From: an uncultured Oscillibacter sp.
GTDB lineage: Bacteria > Bacillota > Clostridia > Oscillospirales > Oscillospiraceae
Length of the DNA: 16,978 bases
Direction: 5' to 3'
Assembly (NCBI GenBank): GCA_905233795.1
Contig: CAJOFP010000024.1
Coordinates: 1-16,978, forward strand
Shown: positions 7,494 to 15,021 of the stretch, piece after piece
Numbering within the stretch: the first letter of the stretch is position 1
Layout of the letters: each line of letters opens with the position of its first letter
The notes under the pieces: model-generated
Told to the model about the DNA's origin: nothing
What the model saw: only the letters and a program-made list of their open reading frames with translations
The model's database searches: none
Made by a program: the position numbers and the translations under genes

Positions 7494-9284
7494 ATATAAC
7501 ATGTCTTTACATTGGGCGCGGTATAAAATCGTCATGACTTGTGCGCGGCTGCAAATCTCATCGGGGCTGAATGTCGTATCGGACGTTCCCTGCGTCAATC
7601 CTTTTTCAAGAGCCCAGCCGATTGCGGTCGCGTAGGGCGAATCCGCTGATACGTCCGAAAACATTTCGGCGGCGATGTCTTTGTAAAATATCTTATCTTC
7701 ATCTCTCGCCACGCTTCCGAACGGAACAAACGCGTCTGTATAACTGTCAGAAGAGCCATTGATCCGCCAGAGGAAATTCACCAGCATAGCCCGTGTGCAA
7801 GGCGCGTCGGGCTTAAATTCTTCCGGCGATAAAATATCAAATACATATGACCATTTCGCCGCCGTGGCGTAGTAGCCTTTCAAAGGCAGACGCAAAAACG
7901 GATCGCTTGCCATTTCTTTATCGGAAATTTCCACATAGAAAGAAGCGTGTTCGATGGCCGGCGAACCGTTCGCCCTCCAGATAAACGTCAAAACCTGCGC
8001 CATATTGCAAGCGCTATGCGGTGAAAATTCAGTCGGCGTCGTTCCGCCTGTCACGCCTACCGCATACGCCCATGTTACAGGCAGCGCGAAATAACTGTCC
8101 GCCGGCACATCCTGAAAAATATTTTGAATCGGCTGGAAATCATCTTCTTGCGGCATGGGGCTGTTATAATATATACAAACTTTTCCATCCGTTTCATCAT
8201 CATCTCGATTCATCAAGCCGCTTGTATTCAGTCCCTCAATCGCCTTTAACTCCGCTTCCGAGCCTTCGTAATATACATCAAGATTCATATCATAATGCTG
8301 AAACGCTCCCGATCCCAATTTTACTACGCTTCTGGGAATCGTCACGTCGGTTAAAAGATGGCAAGCGTTAAACGCCTCCGTTCCAATTTCCGTTACGCCG
8401 CTTGGAATGACTATCTTGCCCAGCCCGGAGACATAAAACGCGTTGTCTCCAATACGGCTTACGCTTTGGGGAATCCGAATTTTAAACAGAGTTTTGCAAT
8501 ATTTAAACATTCCGTCCGGGATTTCCGTTACGCCGTCAGCTATGTCAACGCTGGATAGAGAGAAACAAAATTCAAAAACATTCTTGCCAAATCGAACGCT
8601 GGAGGGAATCCGAACGCTGGTCAGTCCGCATCGCCCGAACGCGCTGTCGCCGATTTCCTCCACGCCGTCGGGAATCTCGATTTTAGCCAGACTCTCACAT
8701 CTGTAGAACGCTTCCGCTTGTATGCGTTTCAAACTGGACGGCAGAAGAACCGATGTTAGATTTATACAGCCGTCAAAACCGCCGATTTCCTCCACGCCCT
8801 CGGAGACCATCACGGCGGACAGATATTTACAATTCTGGAACAAGTCTTTGCCGATTTCCTTTACGCCGCCCGGAATCATCAGGCTGGTCAAACCACTTTG
8901 CGCAAACGCGAGTTCGCCAATGGAAGTCAGGCTCTCCGGCAGAACGACCCTGCTCAGGGATTTGCATATTGAAAACGCTTCGCTTTCAATGGTCGTCACG
9001 CTTTCCGGGATTACGACGCTTGTCATCGAATAATTTGGCTTAAACGCGTAGCTTGCGATTGCCGTCACCGGAACTCCCTCAATTTCACGCGGAATTGTCA
9101 CATCCGTAATCTCGCCTTTAAAGCCCGTAATTTTGCCCGTTTCTTTATTAAAACAAATCGCGCCGCCGGGCACGGGATAATCCGTATCCGTGGGCTGATA
9201 CTGTCTGCCAAACGCCGTCGCGGTTAAAATCGCCGCGAACATGAGGCATAATATCAATACGCGCATGAGTTTTTTGCCCATCAT
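7488..9284 (-). CDS. Secreted BspA-type leucine-rich-repeat protein with three SLH repeats
   Basis: Cell-surface protein of 598 residues. Residues 1-26 form a signal peptide (KKLMRVL then a hydrophobic run ending in TATAFG). About residues 55-335 hold some twelve LRR_5 units of about 23 residues with the rhythm L-x-x-V-x-I-P-x-x-V-x-x-I-G-x-x-A-F-x-x-C. The array ends in LDVYYEGSEAELKAI (335-349), the usual final unit of such arrays. Residues about 390-598 contain three SLH repeats (centred near 405-440, 470-510 and 543-590), which bind pyruvylated secondary cell-wall polymers. The role is probably adhesion or surface recognition. Tandem ATGs at 9284 and 9281 follow AAGGAGA. It is probably monocistronic, since a hairpin separates it from the VTC gene. 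Confidence 0.92.
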   Translation of the reverse strand: MMGKKLMRVLILCLMFAAILTATAFGRQYQPTDTDYPVPGGAICFNKETGKITGFKGEITDVTIPREIEGVPVTAIASYAFKPNYSMTSVVIPESVTTIESEAFSICKSLSRVVLPESLTSIGELAFAQSGLTSLMIPGGVKEIGKDLFQNCKYLSAVMVSEGVEEIGGFDGCINLTSVLLPSSLKRIQAEAFYRCESLAKIEIPDGVEEIGDSAFGRCGLTSVRIPSSVRFGKNVFEFCFSLSSVDIADGVTEIPDGMFKYCKTLFKIRIPQSVSRIGDNAFYVSGLGKIVIPSGVTEIGTEAFNACHLLTDVTIPRSVVKLGSGAFQHYDMNLDVYYEGSEAELKAIEGLNTSGLMNRDDDETDGKVCIYYNSPMPQEDDFQPIQNIFQDVPADSYFALPVTWAYAVGVTGGTTPTEFSPHSACNMAQVLTFIWRANGSPAIEHASFYVEISDKEMASDPFLRLPLKGYYATAAKWSYVFDILSPEEFKPDAPCTRAMLVNFLWRINGSSDSYTDAFVPFGSVARDEDKIFYKDIAAEMFSDVSADSPYATAIGWALEKGLTQGTSDTTFSPDEICSRAQVMTILYRAQCKDMLYR

Positions 9285-9388
9285 AAATCTCTCCTTCGTA
9301 AATTCTCGCTGTTTTTATAATTTTAAAATAATTTTCAAATATCAGATAATTCTAAACACATCCTTTCAGAGGCGCTAAAAATTCACAA

Positions 9389-9421
9389 TCCCCCATCCCC
9401 GAAAGGAAAGGGGATGAGGGA
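9389..9421 (-). terminator. Hairpin between the VTC and LRR-SLH genes
   Basis: CATCCCC (9394-9400) pairs with GGGGATG (9410-9416), and outer C and G runs extend the stem with one mismatch. It lies downstream of the VTC stop on the minus strand. The T tract is better on the plus-strand side (ATAATTTTTT) than on the minus side (GAATTTTTA), so it may work in both directions. The rest of the 263-base gap is AT-rich with no gene seen. Confidence 0.55.
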
Positions 9422-9547
9422 ATAATTTTTTATTATTTTAAATTTAAATAGTTTTAAAATCGAAAATTCGCCTCTTTCCCTTATTTATTTATTATAATAT
9501 AATATATAAAAAAGTCAAGGACGTTTTTCCGGCTTTCCATACATGAT

Positions 9548-10336
9548 TTACGCGCTTAACGCGAAATAACGCTCCGTTGTAACGGCTTGATTATAATAAT
9601 TTATATCTTGCGCGTTTTGCGTATTTTGCGCGTTTTGACCCAGAATAATATTTTTATACCATGTGCCGTATTTAGAAAAAGAACTGGAAAAAGTTTTCGT
9701 TTCGCTTAATAATCTGGCAAGCCATAACGGCGCCGCGCCGGGGATTTTTAATTCCATTAAGATTTGTTTATCTTCCGGGTGGAGAATCGGCAAGCCCCAG
9801 TCTCCGTCGCGCAAATCAAGATCGCAATCGCGCCAACGAAGATTCGTATCAAATGTAATGCGCAGATCGGGATTGTCCAGTCCCTGCCACGCCTCCCGGT
9901 CATACGCGATCATGACTTTGGGAGAGGGTTGATAGCTGGTCATGAAATAATCAATTTCGCGTCCGATCTGGCCGATATTGATATTTTGCGGGTGTTCGCC
10001 GTTGTGGATATATTTTACCGCCGCGTCAGCGTCCAAGATAATCCGGCGCTTATAAACCACGCCGTCATATTTTTTCTTTAATTCGATAAATACATTGTCA
10101 TGATCTCCGGGCGTACCGTAAGCGCGCATCCGGAGTTTTTCTTTATAGATCGGCTTTTCCAGCGAAGTGCGGATTAAATTATAATCATCCGTATCGTAAT
10201 ATAAATTGCTGATGGTGTAATTGCTATATTGATCGGCTTTGACATAATCGCGCATACCGGATTTAATTTGTTCGTATTGCTCCAGCGTGAGCGGATATTT
10301 CTTTTCGATTCTCTTGAAACAGCATTGGGAAGCCAT
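9548..10336 (-). CDS. VTC-domain polyphosphate polymerase
   Basis: Bacterial relative of the yeast Vtc4 catalytic domain, which makes polyphosphate from ATP inside a tunnel lined with basic residues. Over 262 residues it shows the expected series: FKRIEKKY (8-14), NLYYDTDDYNLIRTSLEKP (44-62), YKEKLRMRAYG (64-74), VFIELKKKYDGVVYKRRI (82-99), DPDLRITFDTNLRWRD (156-170), LMELKIPGAAPLWL (193-206) and FSKYGTWY (220-227). These carry the basic and acidic residues of the active-site tunnel. The C-terminus has a short Gln/Asn-rich repeat (NAQNTQNAQ). There is no signal or membrane segment. An AAGGAGG site supports the ATG. The DUF4956 membrane protein and CotH genes that often accompany bacterial VTC proteins are absent here. 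Confidence 0.9.
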   Translation of the reverse strand: MASQCCFKRIEKKYPLTLEQYEQIKSGMRDYVKADQYSNYTISNLYYDTDDYNLIRTSLEKPIYKEKLRMRAYGTPGDHDNVFIELKKKYDGVVYKRRIILDADAAVKYIHNGEHPQNINIGQIGREIDYFMTSYQPSPKVMIAYDREAWQGLDNPDLRITFDTNLRWRDCDLDLRDGDWGLPILHPEDKQILMELKIPGAAPLWLARLLSETKTFSSSFSKYGTWYKNIILGQNAQNTQNAQDINYYNQAVTTERYFALSA

Positions 10337-10556
10337 ATTGATTTCCTCCTTCAGGATGTCTTTTTTTATCTTCGTTAATAAAATTCGAGTAAAACGGGAA
10401 AATTTTTGGGGTAAGATTAAAAAAATTTTTTTAAGATTGATTTAAACTTTTGAATACGCTTCTATATGGTAAAATTTAGCAATATCGAAAAATGGAAACA
10501 ATTTCTTACAAATATTGACACAAATATGACAAAATTTGACAAATTAGAAATCCCTC

Positions 10557-10585
10557 TGTGCAATTCCGGGGAAAGGCGCTATAAT
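10557..10585 (+). promoter_or_regulatory. Possible promoter upstream of the YhaN-like gene
   Basis: TATAAT at 10580-10585 has a poor -35 (TGTGCA) at 17-base spacing. The spacer TTCCGGGGAAAGGCGC resembles that of the promoter at 13155. A start here would give a leader of about 280 bases. Confidence 0.4.
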
Positions 10586-10671
10586 ATAATTTAGACGTGG
10601 AAAGATTGAAATTGAAATACCGGCATAGAGATAAAAGAAATAAAAAAAGGCGAAAAATTATTATATTATTC

Positions 10672-10852
10672 ATAAATTATAAATAATATAAATAAATATA
10701 AATATATAATATAAAAATAAAGTTAAAAGAAAGATTAAAAAATATGAAAATAAATAAAAATAAAATATAAAAAATATAGATAAATTATAGATAGATTATA
10801 AATAGATATAAAAATATGTAGATAGATATAGATTGAAATATAGAAAATAAAA
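10672..10852 (+). repeat. Low-complexity tract lacking cytosine
   Basis: 181 consecutive bases contain no C on the plus strand. The tract is mostly A with some T and isolated G, in short degenerate repeats such as ATAAATATA and GATAGATATA. It ends just before the ribosome binding site of the YhaN-like gene. Confidence 0.85.
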
Positions 10853-10871
10853 CGCACGGGGAGGGGTCTTT

Positions 10872-13106
10872 TTGTTGATTCATCGTATGACCGCTTCTTT
10901 CGGGAAACTCAGGGATCATACTCTGGAATTGAAAGACGGATTGAATATCATCGAGGCGCCGAACGAATCAGGAAAATCCACATGGTGCGCGTTCCTGCTT
11001 GCCATGCTGTACGGCGTCAACAGTCGGGAGCGCGATAAGGCGGGATTTATCGCCGCTAAAAATCGTTACGCCCCTTGGTCAGGCGTCCCCATGTCGGGAC
11101 GGCTGGACTGTAACGCGATGGGACGGGAAATTTCAATTTTTCGCGGTACGTCGCACAGAGATCGGCCCATGTCGGATTTCAGCGCCGTATTCGCCGGGAA
11201 TGAAAAAAACGCGCCGGATTTAAATTTAAACAGTCAAAATTGCGGCGAAGTTTTATTGGGCGTCACCCGCGAAGTATACGAACGGAGCGCGTTTATCAAG
11301 CAATCGGGACTGCCTATCGGACAGAGCGCGGAACTGGAACGCCGTATCGCGGCGTTAATTACAGCCGGCGAAGAAGATACGTCTTATATAGAGGCGTCCG
11401 AGACGCTGAAAAGGCAGTTAAACAGGCGTAAATATAATCGCTCCGGGCAGATTCCCAGACTGCGCGACGAGTTGAAAACGACAAGCCGTCAGATTGATCA
11501 GGCGGATAATCTGGAAGCGCGTCTGGCGAACGCGAAAGAGAAATTAAATTCTCTGGAACGCCGGGAAGCGGCTTTGAATCAGGAATTGCGGTCAATGGAT
11601 CAATGGGAGGCCGCCCAAAAGAGAAAAAATCTCGCAAGCGCGCAGAATACGGCTACGGAAGCGGAAAGATACGCCGCCGGATTGCGCCGTGAGATGCAAG
11701 ATATTCCCAGTCTGGACACGATAGCGAGACTGCGGGGCGCGATTGTCAATTTACGCAACGCGAGAGGACAGGTCGAACGCGCCGAAGAGGACGAGGAAAC
11801 GGCGCGTCAGAATTTCCAACAGGCTGAAAGAAATTTAAAAAAATCGTCTTTCAGCGGACGAACCCCGCGAGAGGCCGAAAAACTGCCGTTAGATCTGCCG
11901 CCGAAACCGGAAATCCCGTTGTTTTTAAAATGCTATTTGGGCATGTGTATGGCCGCGCCGATTTCGATTATGATTTTCCAGCCCAATAAATTTATCGTCG
12001 CGCTTTATGTAATACTCACGATTTTGGGCAGCGGCGCGTGCTGGATGATTCTGCAAAGAGAAAAAAGCTGGAATGATTTATATAACCGTCGCAAAGAACG
12101 CCGTGAAACGGATTTAAAGCAATACGCGGATTTATATCACGCCATGGAACACGCCCGCACGGAATTGACCGTGAAAGCGTCTAAATCCGAGGCGTTGCGG
12201 GCGGCGTATCTGGCGAATGAAAAAGCCGTCCTGAAAGAAGTCCACGCGTTCGCCCCGGAGGCTCACACGCTGGAAAAAGTCGACTCGATTTTACGCGATT
12301 ACGCTTTAAAATGGAAAGAGTTATCCGCCGCCGAGACATCCGCGAGAGAATCAGGATTGCGGCGCGATTTCCTGAGAGAACAGGAAAAAAATCTTGAAAA
12401 TCAGGATTTGAAAAGCGATTTGAACGCCGATTTAAAATCCGGGGACAATCCGCCGGAACATGGCCGGGAAGAAACCGTACAGGCGTTGGCGGCGATTCGG
12501 GAGGATGTCTATTCCGTGCGTTCCGAAGTGGACAGGCTGACCGGACAGTTACGCATGATCGGGGACGCGGTTGTATTGCGTTCCGCCGCCGCGCATTCAA
12601 GGGACGAACTGGACGCGTTAGAACAGGAATACGCCGCGATTCAGCTTGCCATGAACAGCTTGAACCGCGCCAACGCCGTATTGCACAGCCGTTTTTCCCC
12701 CGCCCTCGGACGCCGCGCCGCTGAGATTTTCCGCGTCCTTACCAATGGCCGCTATCAGGATGTCGAACTGGATCGCGCTTTGCGTATCTCCACCAAGGCG
12801 GAGGGCGCCTATCGGGATATAGGCTTCTTATCCGAGGGCGCGGCGGATCAGCTTTATTTAGCCGTGCGGCTTGCGATTTGTGATTTAGTCCTGCCCGCGT
12901 CGCTGACGGCGCCGGTTATCTTGGACGACGCTCTCGCCAATTTCGATGACGAACGCTGCGCGGACGCTTTGCGATTTCTCAAACGCGCCGCCCAAAACCG
13001 ACAGATTTTATTATTTACCTGTCACAGCCGCGAAGCCGAATTTTTTGAACGCGACCCGGAAATCTCCGTCCGCCGCCTCACCCATGACGGCAATATGATT
13101 CGATAG
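10872..13106 (+). CDS. YhaN-like SMC/Rad50-type AAA ATPase with two membrane segments
   Basis: Predicted ATPase related to YhaN and SbcC/Rad50, 744 residues. The N-terminus has the strand MLIHRMTASFGKL, then a P-loop A29-PNESGKST in which A replaces the usual first G. Two long coiled-coil regions (about 165-335 and 405-600) flank two hydrophobic segments near 350-395 that can form a membrane hairpin, as in other YhaN relatives. The C-terminus carries the ABC-type signature LSEGAADQLYLAVRLA (from L653), Walker B VILDDALANFDD (D685, D686), and an H-loop TCHSRE. The start is TTG, 6 bases after GGGGAGGGG; ATG at 10887 would remove part of the first strand. The metallophosphoesterase partner YhaO/SbcD is not in view. 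It may act in DNA-end handling near the membrane. Confidence 0.85.
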   Translation: MLIHRMTASFGKLRDHTLELKDGLNIIEAPNESGKSTWCAFLLAMLYGVNSRERDKAGFIAAKNRYAPWSGVPMSGRLDCNAMGREISIFRGTSHRDRPMSDFSAVFAGNEKNAPDLNLNSQNCGEVLLGVTREVYERSAFIKQSGLPIGQSAELERRIAALITAGEEDTSYIEASETLKRQLNRRKYNRSGQIPRLRDELKTTSRQIDQADNLEARLANAKEKLNSLERREAALNQELRSMDQWEAAQKRKNLASAQNTATEAERYAAGLRREMQDIPSLDTIARLRGAIVNLRNARGQVERAEEDEETARQNFQQAERNLKKSSFSGRTPREAEKLPLDLPPKPEIPLFLKCYLGMCMAAPISIMIFQPNKFIVALYVILTILGSGACWMILQREKSWNDLYNRRKERRETDLKQYADLYHAMEHARTELTVKASKSEALRAAYLANEKAVLKEVHAFAPEAHTLEKVDSILRDYALKWKELSAAETSARESGLRRDFLREQEKNLENQDLKSDLNADLKSGDNPPEHGREETVQALAAIREDVYSVRSEVDRLTGQLRMIGDAVVLRSAAAHSRDELDALEQEYAAIQLAMNSLNRANAVLHSRFSPALGRRAAEIFRVLTNGRYQDVELDRALRISTKAEGAYRDIGFLSEGAADQLYLAVRLAICDLVLPASLTAPVILDDALANFDDERCADALRFLKRAAQNRQILLFTCHSREAEFFERDPEISVRRLTHDGNMIR

Positions 13107-13154
13107 ATAAAAAATTTTTATTTTATTTCGCCTAATATTTTTTGGAAAAAGCGC

Positions 13155-13183
13155 TTGTAATTTCCGGTGACATGGGCTATAAT
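13155..13183 (+). promoter_or_regulatory. Sigma-A promoter of a putative structured RNA
   Basis: TTGTAA (13155-13160), exactly 17 bases, then a perfect TATAAT (13178-13183). Transcription would start near 13190, at the foot of the first hairpin and more than 400 bases before the next ATG. Confidence 0.7.
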
Positions 13184-13184
13184 A

Positions 13185-13326
13185 AAAATCGGCTTGGGCG
13201 GACGCGCTGTCGCGGGAACCCCAAACCGATTTTGAGACAAATGAAGCGATAAGGCGGGCGCGGAATGACCCAAACATCCCGCGTCCCCATGCAGGAGACA
13301 ACCCCTCCCGCACAGCGGAAAACCGC
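13185..13326 (+). ncRNA. Putative structured non-coding RNA or long leader, unassigned
   Basis: Four hairpins follow the promoter: AAAATCGG/CCGATTTT (13185-13233, with an inner TTGGG/CCCAA pairing), GCGGAATG/CATCCCGC with a 7-base loop (13260-13282, one mismatch), TGCAGGAG/CTCCCGCA (13290-13312), and GCGG-AAAA-CCGC (13315-13326). I compared it from memory with 6S RNA, RNase P RNA, tmRNA, SRP RNA, T-box, c-di-GMP, c-di-AMP and SAM riboswitches and found no convincing match. The 3' end is unknown. It may be a stand-alone small RNA or the 5' part of a long leader for the LRR gene. The 5' stem begins just before the predicted start site, so its outer pairs may not be transcribed. Confidence 0.4.
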
Positions 13327-13443
13327 GCCGACACTCATTATAGCCGTTGTGACTGTCATATTCAAGAGCAAATTCGACAAAAAGCGACGGTCTTTTGATT
13401 TTTTTCGATTTTTGAGTGAATCATGTGCGTTATGGCTTTTTCG

Positions 13444-13474
13444 GCGGCGCGGGGATACATCGTACCTGCGCCGC
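13444..13474 (+). other. Strong GC hairpin upstream of the LRR gene
   Basis: GCGGCGC (13444-13450) pairs with GCGCCGC (13468-13474), and GG/CC extends the stem past one bulged T. Only TTGATTTG follows, so it is not a clear terminator. It may be part of the leader structure. Confidence 0.5.
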
Positions 13475-13540
13475 TTGATTTGTCTCAGCGGAAGCGTCGG
13501 AACCGGAGCGGGACAGGCTTTCTGTAATCCGGGGATTGCC

Positions 13541-13554
13541 GTCCCGTTCGGGAC
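13541..13554 (+). other. GTCCC-GTTC-GGGAC hairpin in the leader of the LRR gene
   Basis: A perfect 5-base stem with a 4-base loop, about 30 bases before the ribosome site. An upstream CGGGAC at 13509-13514 can pair with the left arm instead, which allows two alternative folds. Confidence 0.45.
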
Positions 13555-13596
13555 GCGCCGTTGAGGTATCAGCTTTACGATGAAAAGGAGGTATGA

Positions 13597-14783
13597 ATGG
13601 GCAAAAATTTAACGCGAATCGTTATGCTCTGCGGTCTGCTGGCGGTGTTACTGTCGGCGACCGCATGGGCGGTAGTATCTTCCGCGACGCTGGCGACGGA
13701 TACGGATAGGGTAGCGGAATTAGCGGCGGCAATCGTGGGAAGTGGCAACTGTGGCGCGACAGGCGACGGAACAAACTTGACATGGACGCTGAACAGCGAC
13801 GGCGTTTTAACTATTAGCGGCACGGGGCGAATGAAAGATTATAATATGTCAGATTTTGGTACAGCATCTCCGACTCCGTGGTATACACATCGGTTACAAG
13901 TCTCTTCAATTATTATAAATTATGGTGTTACGAACATTGGAAATTACGCGTTTTACTATTTCAGCGAATTGAAAAGCGTTTCTATTCCGCAGAGCCTCAC
14001 AGTTCTCGGCAATAGTTCATTTTATAGATGCACCAGCTTAGAAAATATTTTCATTCCTTCCGGGGTTACACAGATTGGATCAAGCGCATTTTATGAATGC
14101 AGTAACTTAACGTCCATTCGTATTCCTGATTCAGTCACTCAAATAGGTTCTACTTCTTTTAGTGGCTGTACAAATTTAACAAATATCACTATTCCTGATG
14201 GTGTTCTCCAAATAGGAATGTATGCGTTTAATAATTGTACCAGTTTAACCAGAGTTGTTCTTTCTACTGCTCTTGCAAACATTGCTGAAGGTACATTTTC
14301 CGGATGTAACAATTTAACGAGTGTCACAATCCCTGTTGGCGTTGTAAATATTGGTGAGTTTGCTTTTCATAAATGCGAAAAATTGACAGTAATGATCCGC
14401 TCATTACCGCGAATATCCATTTTGAAAGCGAAATGCCAACGCCGTCCGCTGAACAATTTCGGATTAATTCCGTTACTGTAAGCGATAGTGACGGGAAAAT
14501 ATTAAACGCGATTCCCGCAAGCGATTTTCTCGCTACAGTTTCGGTAACAAGTTTGTCATCGCGGTTAGACAGTCCGTTGGTATTTTTTGCGGCTTATTCG
14601 TCGGATGGAAAATATCAGGATATGAAATACGCGTTTGTAAAAATAAGTCCGGGCGGCACAGTCGAATTTACTTTGCCGATTGACAACACAGACGGCGAAA
14701 TTGAGGCGTTAAAAGCGTTCGCGGTCACGTCGTTTGACGATTTGACGCCGATAGGCAATGTAATGAGTTTCCCGGCGGCATAG
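13597..14783 (+). pseudogene. Secreted BspA-type LRR protein, frameshifted
   Basis: The first frame (13597-14481) starts at an ATG after AAAAGGAGG and encodes a signal peptide (ending SATAWA, residue 25), a beta domain LTWTLNSDGVLTISGTGRMKDY (61-82), and about seven LRR_5 units to residue 264. It then runs out of frame for 30 codons. The other frame resumes within 14373-14783 with SNDPLITANIHFE, the normal end of such arrays, and continues into a C-terminal domain (14457-14783) that is clearly homologous to the end of the transglutaminase-like protein downstream. The frames meet in the A5 run at about 14380. The usual final-unit segment VYY...W (present as LDVYYEGSEAEL in the LRR-SLH protein at 7488-9284) is missing, which suggests a small out-of-frame deletion. 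A one-base homopolymer error is the alternative. LRR codon use differs from both ends. Confidence 0.85.
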
Positions 14784-14831
14784 CGTGATTTTTATCGCGT
14801 GTGAGATTGAAATAAATTTATATTTATATCG

Positions 14832-14871
14832 TTCCCCCGTGCGGTTATGCTATTACGCCGCATTGGGGGAA
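14832..14871 (+). terminator. Terminator of the frameshifted LRR gene
   Basis: TTCCCCC (14832-14838) pairs with GGGGGAA (14865-14871), and inner GTGCGG/CCGCAT pairs extend it. It is followed by ATGATTTTACTTTTTT. It is nearly the same hairpin as the one at 16797-16830. Confidence 0.8.
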
Positions 14872-14914
14872 TGATTTTACTTTTTTACATTTCTGTAACA
14901 GAATTTGTAACGCC

Positions 14915-14943
14915 TTGTAATTGCAAATCGTGTGATTTATAAT
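14915..14943 (+). promoter_or_regulatory. Promoter of the transglutaminase-like gene
   Basis: TTGTAA (14915-14920), 17 bases, TATAAT (14938-14943). It uses the same hexamers and spacing as the promoter at 13155. The leader would be about 70 bases. Confidence 0.7.
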
Positions 14944-15021
14944 AAAAAAACATAGAGCTTGTCAACCGTGTGGGACGGCGCGGCGGACAGGAGCGGAGCG
15001 AATTGTAAAGGGGGATATAAA

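Larger units (their letters stand above)
10337..10871. other. 535-base AT-rich intergenic region, no gene seen
   Basis: It lies between divergent genes, so it should hold promoters in both directions. From the left it has an A7T7 block flanked by TAAGATT direct repeats (about 10412-10438), several TTGACA-like boxes (10515, 10536), a TATAAT at 10580-10585, and then an A-rich tract with no C at all from 10672 to 10852. No open frame with a ribosome site was found. Confidence 0.7.
13107..13596 (+). other. 490-base intergenic region with many GC-rich hairpins
   Basis: Unlike the other gaps, this one is GC-rich. It holds a consensus promoter (13155-13183), four successive hairpins (13185-13326), a TA-rich stretch, a strong hairpin at 13444-13474, and a GTCCC/GGGAC hairpin at 13541-13554 just before the ribosome site of the LRR gene. 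A 99-codon open frame (13265-13564) has no ribosome site and overlaps these hairpins, so it is probably not a gene. Confidence 0.6.

Noticed and set aside
8021..9043. Several overlapping plus-strand open frames opposite the LRR-SLH gene
   Set aside because: They are antisense to a clear LRR array, with repetitive products that mirror the repeats and no ribosome sites.
12181..12600. 139-codon minus-strand open frame inside the YhaN-like gene
   Set aside because: It is antisense to a well-supported coiled-coil coding region and is Arg/Pro-rich, as expected from reverse reading of GCG-rich codons.
13185..13326. Known riboswitch or housekeeping RNA (6S, T-box, c-di-GMP, c-di-AMP)
   Set aside because: The conserved core sequences of these classes, as I remember them, are not present. 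A covariance search would be needed to exclude divergent members.
13265..13564. 99-codon plus-strand open frame before the LRR gene
   Set aside because: No ribosome site at its start, odd composition (clusters of Arg and Cys), and it overlaps the hairpins of the putative structured RNA.
14959..15021. Upstream TTG start for the transglutaminase-like gene
   Set aside because: It would put charged, non-signal residues before a standard signal peptide. The ATG at 15022 has the ribosome site.
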